Source: a virus. From it: 21,624 bases of DNA. Location of the stretch: positions 1 through 21,624 of the IMG/VR virus record IMGVR_UViG_3300025141_000906; one strand, 5' to 3'. Under the pieces are notes generated by a model that made no database searches, was not told the origin of the DNA, and saw nothing but the letters and a program-made list of their open reading frames with translations. The position numbers were made by a program, and so were the translations under genes. Positions 11,712 through 16,576 of this stretch are shown one piece after another. Positions within the stretch are counted from its first letter, which is position 1. Each line of letters starts with the position of its first letter.

Positions 11712-11927
11712 TTAGCTGTACGCATCCCAACCGCAGTTGTCACACTCTTGTGCAATGTTCTTTAGCAGTTCACCTGCCATCGGCTGGTACTCGTGCATCA
11801 CTTCACCGGTATCAGGATGTTTAGTGATGATCTTTGCGCCAGTGGCGAATACTCCGAACCCGTCGGTCACGCCTCCGCATTGTCCGCATACGCCCTCGAA
11901 TATTTTTTCGTAGGTTGTTGCTGTCAT
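11712..11927 (-). CDS. Small zinc-ribbon protein
   Basis: This 71-residue protein has C14-G-Q-C17-GG near the start and C62-D-N-C65-GW near the end, a zinc ribbon with a long beta insert (VFATGAKIITKHPDTGEVMH). GTTGGAGGG, a variant of the shared leader, lies about nine bases before the ATG. It sits directly upstream of the hairpin and tmRNA-like RNA. Small zinc ribbons often bind nucleic acids, but the role here is unknown. Confidence 0.65.
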   Translation of the reverse strand: MTATTYEKIFEGVCGQCGGVTDGFGVFATGAKIITKHPDTGEVMHEYQPMAGELLKNIAQECDNCGWDAYS

Positions 11928-11967
11928 TTGTTTATCCCTCCAACTTTGGCAGTTTCGCCCTGTGTGG

Positions 11968-12252
11968 CTAGTTGTTTATTAGTTCGAGAACTTCGTTGAT
12001 ATCGTGAGTTAGCATTAAATCGGTTAGCGGATCGTCGTAGATAATTTCTCCATCTTCATCAAGTTTGTTTACTGCGAATCTCCAATCTGCATCTGGAGCA
12101 TTTAGCCATATTCGGAAATCCCGAAATTCAAAACTAGGTAATTCATCATTGTGGTAAGTGACATCTTCCCATTCGCTAGGTATTTCTAATCCGTCGGTGT
12201 GGTGTTTCCATTCTGCCCACCATTGGGTTGAATGTGTGAATTGATTAGTCAT
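11968..12252 (-). CDS. Hypothetical acidic, tryptophan-rich protein
   Basis: The 94-residue protein contains several tryptophans (QWWAEWKHHTDG, FRIWLNAPDADWRFAV) and an acidic C-terminal half (DEDGEIIYDDP). It starts at 12252, overlapping the previous stop by four bases. It resembles its neighbours in being small and acidic with strand-rich segments, typical of early host-takeover proteins. No family is recognised. Confidence 0.6.
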   Translation of the reverse strand: MTNQFTHSTQWWAEWKHHTDGLEIPSEWEDVTYHNDELPSFEFRDFRIWLNAPDADWRFAVNKLDEDGEIIYDDPLTDLMLTHDINEVLELINN

Positions 12253-12620
12253 TGGTGTTTAGCTCCATTGTTTTTCTCTCTGAGTATGGCAAGGTTGCGC
12301 CGTCGGTTTTCTGCGCGCCTCTCGGCTACGTTGTACGGTGCTTTGGTGGCATCGTCTGGGCTGACCCATGTCACGCCGTTCTCGGACTTCCATCCATCGT
12401 TTGGCGTGATAGCGTCGGGAGCCATGTGTCCGTCAAATCTAACGTCGAGGAAATTCGGTTCAGTCGCCTCGTTGAATGAGGGAACTACGACCTCTGATTC
12501 AGGATCGTTTGCAGACTCGAACCCCTCTAGAATTACCCACCCGTGCGCCTCGGTGTGAATGGCAACCTCGGTGTGCGGGTCTTCGTTCATTAGTGCTGTG
12601 ATTATCTCGTGTACTAGCAT
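12249..12620 (-). CDS. Hypothetical early protein
   Basis: The 123-residue protein has an N-terminal helix-strand part (MLVHEIITALMNEDPHTEVA, then GWVILEGFES), an acidic centre and a basic C-terminal helix (AERRAENRRRNLAILREKNN). GGACTAAAC precedes the ATG, only three bases after the upstream gene. The opening (helix, then HTEVAI strand) resembles small phage proteins that read as alpha/beta folds, but I cannot name a family. Confidence 0.6.
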   Translation of the reverse strand: MLVHEIITALMNEDPHTEVAIHTEAHGWVILEGFESANDPESEVVVPSFNEATEPNFLDVRFDGHMAPDAITPNDGWKSENGVTWVSPDDATKAPYNVAERRAENRRRNLAILREKNNGAKHQ

Positions 12621-12623
12621 TGT

Positions 12624-12887
12624 TTAGTCCTTGTGAAGTTCTTTCACCCAATGGCATTTGGTGCAGTAGTCGCCCATTGCCGTTCGTTCAAACTGTGGAG
12701 ATTCGCAAGCCGGTTCGGTTGTATTGGCATTGGCGGGATATCGCCGTTCACCATCTACATTTGTCCAGAGTAGGTAAGTGTCGCCAAAGTTCTCTATCGC
12801 TTCCTCTACTTCTTCTGGCGTGTTGATATCGAACACTTCGAATCCGTACTCTTGCCCGTTCCTGTCACATTCGGTAACTCGTAACAT
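12624..12887 (-). CDS. Small protein with C-terminal zinc-knuckle-like motif
   Basis: The 87-residue protein has a beta-alpha N-terminal part (VTECDRNGQEYGFEVFDINT, EEVEEAIENFGD). The C-terminal segment is C61ESPQFERTAMGDYC75TKC78HWVKELH, which could bind one metal ion with three Cys and a His. GGAGGACTAAAC immediately precedes the ATG. It lies three bases downstream of the preceding gene. The function is unknown. Confidence 0.6.
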   Translation of the reverse strand: MLRVTECDRNGQEYGFEVFDINTPEEVEEAIENFGDTYLLWTNVDGERRYPANANTTEPACESPQFERTAMGDYCTKCHWVKELHKD

Positions 12888-12890
12888 TGT

Positions 12891-13253
12891 TTAGTCCTCC
12901 CAGTAACCGTGGACATCCCTGTTCCACGTTTGATTAGTGATCGTGTCGTGGATTTTGTTTGCCATTACCTCTGGCGTGTTGGCTTGTATTGTTCCGAAAT
13001 CTGCGGTGCCTACAAATCCCCATTCGCCGTCTATCACCTCGACATCCATTCCCAGTTCTGTTCCATCAGCCGCGCCGATGAAGAAGAAATGTCCGTCATG
13101 TTGAATTGCGATCCCCATAATCCCACCGCCAGAATGCCACCAGTCAGCATCGAATTTGGTGTTCAGTCGTTCGATTAGTTCCAGACTGTATGGAGTAGCG
13201 GAACCGTCGTGATTGTCCCATTCGACTTCGTGAATGTTTTCCATGCTGTTCAT
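12891..13253 (-). CDS. Hypothetical acidic beta-rich protein
   Basis: The start at 13253 is set by the leader GATTGGAGAATCTA; a TTG at 13265 is the alternative. The 120-residue protein has a helix (SLELIERLNTKFDADWWHSG), then a strand-rich centre (GIAIQHDGHFFFIGAADGTE, DVEVIDGEWGFVGTADFGTI) and a C-terminal helix. Gly and aromatic residues are frequent. No motif points to an enzyme. It follows hairpin copy 2. Confidence 0.6.
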   Translation of the reverse strand: MNSMENIHEVEWDNHDGSATPYSLELIERLNTKFDADWWHSGGGIMGIAIQHDGHFFFIGAADGTELGMDVEVIDGEWGFVGTADFGTIQANTPEVMANKIHDTITNQTWNRDVHGYWED

Positions 13254-13259
13254 TAGATT

Positions 13260-13267
13260 CTCCAATC
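13260..13267 (-). promoter_or_regulatory. Shared leader GATTGGAG for the 13253 gene
   Basis: GATTGGAGAATCTA lies directly before the ATG at 13253 and downstream of the 13272-13325 direct repeat. It decides between the TTG and ATG starts. Confidence 0.55.
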
Positions 13268-13271
13268 TGCG

Positions 13272-13325
13272 GAATCGTTTCCGCTTTTAACCCCTAAGCC
13301 CCTGCTCGGCGAACCGGCAGGGGCG
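13272..13325 (-). repeat. 54-bp direct repeat, copy 1, containing hairpin copy 2
   Basis: This stretch appears identical to 13571-13624, 299 bp away. It contains a GAATCGTTTCCGC block, TTAACCCCT (AGGGGTTAA leftward) and the hairpin at 13298-13324 (GCCCCTGC / GCAGGGGC, T bulge, CGG/CCG, CGAA loop). It lies between two leftward genes. Confidence 0.75.
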
Positions 13326-13340
13326 TTTGGTTTATGTGCG

Positions 13341-13547
13341 TTAGTCAGGGTTGTTTGCGGTGCGCTCGGCAATTTCTTTCTGGCGTTTGCTCTCTGCTTT
13401 CACCAATTCGTCGCTTACCTTCTGCATGATCGCTCTTGCGTCTTCGCTAAGGGGTTGCAGCCCGCGCTCCGTGTAAATGTCGATGGCGTGGCTTAGTGCG
13501 CTGATGATCACATTGCCTTCGTGTGTTGTGAGTTTGACGTTTAGCAT
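13341..13547 (-). CDS. Small helical hypothetical protein
   Basis: The 68-residue protein is almost entirely helical (TTHEGNVIISALSHAIDIYT; EDARAIMQKVSDELVKAESK). The start MLNVKLTTHE has AAAGGAA upstream at long spacing. It is flanked on both sides by the two copies of the 54-bp repeat. No family is recognised. Confidence 0.6.
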   Translation of the reverse strand: MLNVKLTTHEGNVIISALSHAIDIYTERGLQPLSEDARAIMQKVSDELVKAESKRQKEIAERTANNPD

Positions 13548-13570
13548 TTTCAGTGGTTCCTTTTCTTCCC

Positions 13571-13624
13571 GAATCGTTTCCGCTTTTAACCCCTAAGCCC
13601 CTGCTCGGCGAACCGGCAGGGGCG
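13571..13624 (-). repeat. 54-bp direct repeat, copy 2, containing hairpin copy 3
   Basis: This is the second copy, with the hairpin at 13597-13623. The repeat brackets the gene at 13341-13547 and could support its loss or duplication by recombination. The hairpin has no T-run on the leftward strand. Confidence 0.75.
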
Positions 13625-13646
13625 ATTGGGGGAGTGTAGGCGTGGT

Positions 13647-13868
13647 TTATATGCAATCGTCACAATTCTCATCATCACAGGATCGAGCGTGTTCATCGGA
13701 ATCGATGTGCGCCTGTTCTAACGCTCCCTCCCGTAGAGTGTCGATTAGATTGTCTAGCATTGCGCCAGATCGGTAAGAAAGGTACGCAGGTTCGCCAGAA
13801 AATACTTCTTCGATGAGGTTGTCGCGTATATCAATAAGTTGATCTAGCATTTCAGTCTTTGTGATCAT
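13647..13868 (-). CDS. Small acidic protein with C-terminal cysteines
   Basis: The 73-residue protein is helical and acidic (MLDQLIDIRDNLIEEVFSGE, LDNLIDTLREGALEQA). It ends in CDDENCDDCI, a compact acidic Cys cluster. The start is two bases after the upstream stop. It is the second gene of the P2 operon. The function is unknown. Confidence 0.6.
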   Translation of the reverse strand: MITKTEMLDQLIDIRDNLIEEVFSGEPAYLSYRSGAMLDNLIDTLREGALEQAHIDSDEHARSCDDENCDDCI

Positions 13869-13870
13869 GA

Positions 13871-14101
13871 TTAGTCCAGCATTCCCATGTATTCGTAATC
13901 TTCCATCATTGCAGCCATGCCATCGATGTCATCACCTAACAGGTCACTTAGCATCGACATAGCGTCTGTGCGTAGCGACTGGCGAGCTTTACTGGCATCA
14001 CCACGGCAGATTTCACAATTGCCGTTCAAGACCTCGCGCCTGTTGATGTCTGGATCGCCAGCATCCCACGGTTCCGCGCAGTTTGTGCAGTAGATATCCA
14101 T
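13871..14101 (-). CDS. Zinc-ribbon protein, first gene of the P2 operon
   Basis: The 76-residue protein starts MDIYCTNCAEPWD and has a second pair in NGNCEICRG, giving a four-cysteine ribbon at residues about 5-33. An acidic Met-rich helix follows (DAMSMLSDLLGDDIDGMAAM). The IYCxNCxEPWD opening recurs in small early proteins of actinobacterial and marine phages. GGTTGGAGGACTAA, a variant of the shared leader, precedes the ATG. Promoter P2 lies about 49 bases upstream. Confidence 0.65.
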   Translation of the reverse strand: MDIYCTNCAEPWDAGDPDINRREVLNGNCEICRGDASKARQSLRTDAMSMLSDLLGDDIDGMAAMMEDYEYMGMLD

Positions 14102-14149
14102 TTAGTCCTCCAACCTGTCACTTCGTTCCGTATATATTTGTGTGCGTAC

Positions 14150-14179
14150 ATTATGGAGTACATGTACGCCAGGCGTCAA
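14150..14179 (-). promoter_or_regulatory. Leftward promoter P2
   Basis: Read leftward: -35 TTGACG (14179-14174), an 18-bp spacer and -10 CATAAT (14155-14150). The spacer holds GCGTACATGTACTC with the perfect palindrome GTACATGTAC. It drives the operon starting at 14101. Confidence 0.7.
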
Positions 14180-14315
14180 GGGTTTTGGGTACTTTGAAAG
14201 CATTTAAAAAACCAGGTTTTCTCAAATTCTGCTAGGATTTAGTGGTCGAGGCGTGGACAGTTCTCGAGTGGATATATGGCACGATGGCGAGTCCTAGAAG
14301 TAGTCCATCTTGGGC

Positions 14316-14342
14316 GATTCGACCCAGTTAGGTAATCGAATC
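14316..14342. other. Inverted repeat GATTCGA/TCGAATC
   Basis: Seven-base exact arms are separated by 13 bases, upstream of terS. It could be a hairpin in the rightward leader or a protein-binding site. It is not a tRNA: no acceptor or anticodon arms can be built around it. Confidence 0.4.
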
Positions 14343-14368
14343 TTGCGCCGGTACAAATGAAAGAAATC

Positions 14369-14394
14369 TTTTTCTTTTGTTAAGTTTTCTTTTT
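14369..14394. repeat. Pyrimidine-rich mirror repeat around TTAA
   Basis: TTTTTCTTTTG (14369-14379), the centre TTAA and GTTTTCTTTTT (14384-14394) form a perfect 11-base mirror repeat. It is the second mirror repeat in a switch region, after 10224-10271. Confidence 0.65.
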
Positions 14395-14432
14395 AACCGA
14401 CATTCAACAAGTCGTATCCGTAGCGCCAGCGA

Positions 14433-14939
14433 ATGGATACATGGCAACATGCAAACATGGTTACCAAACGCGAACTAAACTACCGCCAACGCGAGTTTGC
14501 AAAACAGTACGCCCGAACAGGTAACGCAACCGAAAGTTACCGACTAGCAGGTTACAAAGTAGGTACGCCGCGAACCGCTGAAGTTAACGGTCATAAGCTA
14601 CTAAGCAACACTGAGGTAACCAAGGCTGTAGACCAGTATCGAAGCGAACTAACGAAAGCTAGCAAAGTAGACCAAGCTTTCGTCATCTCAGGTTTACGAG
14701 AGATTGCCACTACTGGTGAACATGAAAGCAACCGCGTTCGCGCGTTCGAGTTACTCGGTAAACATCTTCGTATGTTCGTTGACGTATCAGAAGCTACCGT
14801 TCACCACGATGTACAGCCGTTACAAGAGTTCACGCTATCCCAATTAGCAGAACTACGCGCGAAAGCTCTCTCCGCGGATGCTGACACTGTCGACGCGGAA
14901 TATCGAGTATTGCCAGACGCAAAAACACCCACATCATGA
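14433..14939 (+). CDS. terS: Terminase small subunit
   Basis: This 168-residue protein has the Terminase_2-type N-terminal DNA-binding pattern LNYRQREFAKQYARTGNATE, SYRLAGYK and LLSNTEVTKAVDQYR. A helical middle follows (FVISGLREIATTGEHESNRV), with RAFELLGKHLRMF and a C-terminal tail. In this family the N-terminal helix-turn-helix binds the packaging site, and the protein oligomerises with the large subunit. The ATG at 14433 has no clear Shine-Dalgarno, and ATG 14457 is an alternative. It is separated from terL by a leftward gene and the repeat array, an unusual arrangement. Confidence 0.85.
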   Translation: MDTWQHANMVTKRELNYRQREFAKQYARTGNATESYRLAGYKVGTPRTAEVNGHKLLSNTEVTKAVDQYRSELTKASKVDQAFVISGLREIATTGEHESNRVRAFELLGKHLRMFVDVSEATVHHDVQPLQEFTLSQLAELRAKALSADADTVDAEYRVLPDAKTPTS

Positions 14940-14974
14940 GACATGGGCGCTTAAGTTTCGCTATTTAGTTTCGG

Positions 14975-15670
14975 TTAATCCTGTACGAATCCGGAAGTGT
15001 CTTTAATGGCGCTACCTTTGGCGTACAGCGCCACGACTACGCCAGACCGGTCTAAGTGCCGGGCGTCTGATTCATCTCCGATAATTACCGGATGACCGAG
15101 AAACTCCGCGGGAATCTGTTCAGCGGTTCGCCATACTGCCGCGACGTTTACGCCATAACCTAGCGCTTCGCGCGCGTCTGACTCGTTTTCTTCATTAAGT
15201 GAAAACGTGAGCTTGTAATTGCTCGGTAAATTCTGACGGTATCGAATCGGGATTTTTGTGTAGTCGTAAAAAGTTACGTTCGGGAAGTGTTCCATTAGGT
15301 TAGCGTGGCAACCGCAAGGTATTTTCTCCCATTTGATATCACTTGTACCGTTTAAGCGTACCGAGGCGTTAAGCGCTAGTTTGATCGCCTTACGCTCTAG
15401 GCTGGCGATGTCTCGGATTGTGTCAGCCATAAACGCGGCGCGATCATTAAAGAATCGTTTTGTTTTCTTAATCCTCGCGTTTTGGATGTAGTTCATTGCG
15501 CCACGCCCCGCGGTGTTTAGGCAAGCGCTCAAACATCCCGCTGACGCAAAAGCACACACGTTCACGCCCGATAGAGCGCCCGGAGCTAGGTATAAAATCC
15601 CGGTAAGCTCTCCGAGCTTTACGCTTTTAATGGTTTTTGGGTCATTGTTGACCGCCAATAATGTTGGCAT
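14975..15670 (-). CDS. GP88-family phage protein
   Basis: This 231-residue protein has the ordered signatures LYLAPGALSGVNVCAFASAGC (residues 26-46), then C50LNTAGRG, ARIKKTKRFFNDR, VRLNGTSDIKWE (104-115), FYDYTKIPIR (134-143), YKLTFSLNEEN (152-162), NVAAVW, IIGDESDARHLD and AKGSAIKDTSGFV. These match the phage family named after mycobacteriophage gene 88. Cys39, Cys46 and Cys50, with the invariant RLNGTSD and YDYTK blocks, look like an active or metal site. The biochemical function is, to my knowledge, not established. It is transcribed alone leftward from P3, inserted between terS and terL. GATTGGGGAATCTAA precedes the ATG. Confidence 0.85.
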   Translation of the reverse strand: MPTLLAVNNDPKTIKSVKLGELTGILYLAPGALSGVNVCAFASAGCLSACLNTAGRGAMNYIQNARIKKTKRFFNDRAAFMADTIRDIASLERKAIKLALNASVRLNGTSDIKWEKIPCGCHANLMEHFPNVTFYDYTKIPIRYRQNLPSNYKLTFSLNEENESDAREALGYGVNVAAVWRTAEQIPAEFLGHPVIIGDESDARHLDRSGVVVALYAKGSAIKDTSGFVQD

Positions 15671-15677
15671 TTAGATT

Positions 15678-15685
15678 CCCCAATC
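15678..15685 (-). promoter_or_regulatory. Leader GATTGGGG for the GP88 gene
   Basis: GATTGGGGAATCTAA lies directly before the ATG at 15670. It is a one-base variant of the leader shared by the early genes and follows promoter P3. Confidence 0.5.
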
Positions 15686-15708
15686 TTTGGCAATGTTGCC
15701 ATGTGGGA

Positions 15709-15738
15709 ATTATGGCGTACACGTACGCAAGATATCAA
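15709..15738 (-). promoter_or_regulatory. Leftward promoter P3
   Basis: Read leftward: -35 TTGATA (15738-15733), an 18-bp spacer and -10 CATAAT (15714-15709). The spacer holds GCGTAC-GT-GTACGC, a perfect inverted repeat. It drives the GP88 gene. Confidence 0.7.
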
Positions 15739-15889
15739 GCGCTAGAAGCTCAATTTGCGCTAGTTTTGAATAAATAGCCAGAGCAATCCTCGACCATAGA
15801 GCGCCCGCGGGAGAAAAAATTTGTCCAGGTGGTTTTGCGTTCTTGCGTGGCGTGTCTGGCTGGCTGGTGTGGCTGTATGTGGTGAGCGT

Positions 15890-16080
15890 GGCTGACTGGT
15901 TGGCTGACTGGCTGACTGGCTGACTGGCTGACTGGTTGGCTGACTGGCTGACTGGCTGACTGGCTGACTGGTTGGCTGACTGGTTGGCTGACTGGCTGAC
16001 TGGCTGACTGGCTGACTGGTTGGCTGACTGGTTGGCTGACTGGTTGGCTGACTGGCTGACTGGCTGGCTGGCTGGCTGGC
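15890..16080 (+). repeat. Tetranucleotide array of GGCT, GACT and GGTT
   Basis: The array contains eighteen GGCTGACT units, with seven single GGTT tetramers breaking them into blocks of 1-4-4-1-4-1-1-2 units, then four plain GGCT. All plus-strand frames meet TGA, so it is not coding rightward. It is perfect apart from the ordered GGTT insertions, which suggests recent slippage and unequal exchange. Confidence 0.85.
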
Positions 16081-16097
16081 GTGATGATGGATGGATG

Positions 16098-16133
16098 GAT
16101 GGTGACGATGGTGGCGATGGTGGCGATGGTGGA
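16098..16133 (+). repeat. Nine-base repeat GATGGTGGC, four copies
   Basis: Four tandem units (GATGGTGAC, GATGGTGGC twice, GATGGTGGA) follow a short GATG run, immediately after the large array. They continue the G/T-rich strand bias. Confidence 0.7.
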
Positions 16134-16235
16134 TGCCTGGTGGTGTGGGTCGATAACGGCTGTCCCTTACTTGTGTGTTGATGGGGGGTGTATGTCTTGT
16201 GATGTGTGGTGTTCTGTGTTGGTTAGAACCCGCAA

Positions 16236-16261
16236 AAAACCCCGACGCAATTTTCGGTTTT
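16236..16261. terminator. Possible bidirectional terminator
   Basis: CCGA (16242-16245) and TCGG (16254-16257) pair around an eight-base loop, flanked by A-runs and T-runs on both sides. The leftward reading has six T after the stem. The stem is short, so the call is weak. Confidence 0.3.
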
Positions 16262-16317
16262 CGTTAGTTATCTGGTAGTCTTTGTCTTGCCTCCTTGTGG
16301 CTACTGGTTTGAGCGTC

Positions 16318-16325
16318 CTCCAATC
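16318..16325 (-). promoter_or_regulatory. Orphan leader GATTGGAG without a start codon
   Basis: Read leftward, GATTGGAGGACGCT matches the early-gene leader, but CAA stands where ATG is expected. The frame beyond it stays open for about 48 codons, to a TAA near 16168. This could be a decayed gene start or chance. Confidence 0.35.
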
Positions 16326-16339
16326 CGCTCGCTGGTGTT

Positions 16340-16388
16340 GAGTCGTCCTGGTTGTCCATTCTAATTCGGCTAGGGCGGCTCTTTTTTT
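16340..16388 (+). terminator. Rho-independent-type terminator
   Basis: GAGTCGTCC (16340-16348) pairs with GGGCGGCTC (16373-16381) over nine positions, including two G:T wobbles, followed by seven T. The 24-base loop is long. It would stop rightward transcription from the array region before the zinc-knuckle and terL genes. Confidence 0.5.
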
Positions 16389-16415
16389 AACGTGATGTCG
16401 TAGACTGTGTGTGTT

Positions 16416-16550
16416 ATGGCGATACCATCTTGTGTTCTTTGTAGGCGGCGTTACGATTTGCTTTCTATTGATGTGTTAGAGGGTGGTTATGTTTGTGTGG
16501 ATTGTTTGGATGCTGTGATAGCGGCTCAATTTTTGGCATCGGAAGATTAA
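16416..16550 (+). CDS. Small zinc-knuckle protein upstream of terL
   Basis: This 44-residue frame reads MAIPSCVLCRRRYDLLSIDV, LEGGYVCVDC and a short hydrophobic helix ending ASED. Cysteines are paired as C6-x-x-C9 and C27-x-x-C30, a four-cysteine zinc site. There is no clear Shine-Dalgarno. It is the first gene after the terminator and 26 bases before terL, so it may be co-transcribed with packaging genes. Its function is unknown. Confidence 0.55.
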   Translation: MAIPSCVLCRRRYDLLSIDVLEGGYVCVDCLDAVIAAQFLASED

Positions 16551-16576
16551 GATTGTTGAACTGTTAGAATTTTTAG

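Larger units (their letters stand above)
14102..14432. other. Divergent non-coding region between operon P2 and terS
   Basis: I find no gene in these 331 bases. They contain promoter P2 leftward, a palindrome AAAACC-A-GGTTTT at 14208-14220, the inverted repeat GATTCGA/TCGAATC at 14316-14342 and the mirror repeat at 14369-14394. A rightward promoter for terS must lie here, but none is clear. Confidence 0.5.
15671..16415. other. Non-coding switch region before terL
   Basis: These 745 bases hold promoter P3, an AT-rich stretch, a 191-bp GGCT/GACT/GGTT array, a short GATGGTGGC array, strongly G/T-rich plus-strand sequence, an orphan leader at 16318-16325 and a rightward terminator at 16340-16388. 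No supported gene is present. The region may hold a packaging or replication site, which is inference. Confidence 0.5.

Noticed and set aside
11541-11765. Rightward frame over the tmRNA-like locus
   Set aside because: It overlaps the structured RNA and hairpin on the opposite strand and has no homology or start signal.
13272-13624. CRISPR-like repeat pair or insertion-sequence ends
   Set aside because: There are only two direct 54-bp copies around an intact gene, with no spacer periodicity, transposase, terminal inverted repeats or target duplication.
14241-14356. Possible tRNA upstream of terS (GGGCGATTCGACCC resembles a T-arm)
   Set aside because: No matching acceptor, D-arm or anticodon arm could be built on either strand. 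The motif is better explained as part of an inverted repeat.
16081-16278. Rightward 65-residue frame after the repeat array
   Set aside because: Its N-terminus is a translation of GATG/GATGGTGGC repeats, the rest is G/T-rich low complexity, and there is no ribosome-binding site.
15890-16300. Leftward open frames through the tetranucleotide array
   Set aside because: The minus strand is open in all frames because the repeat lacks stops there. No ATG, GTG or TTG start with a ribosome-binding site was found in the frame I traced, so coding is not supported.
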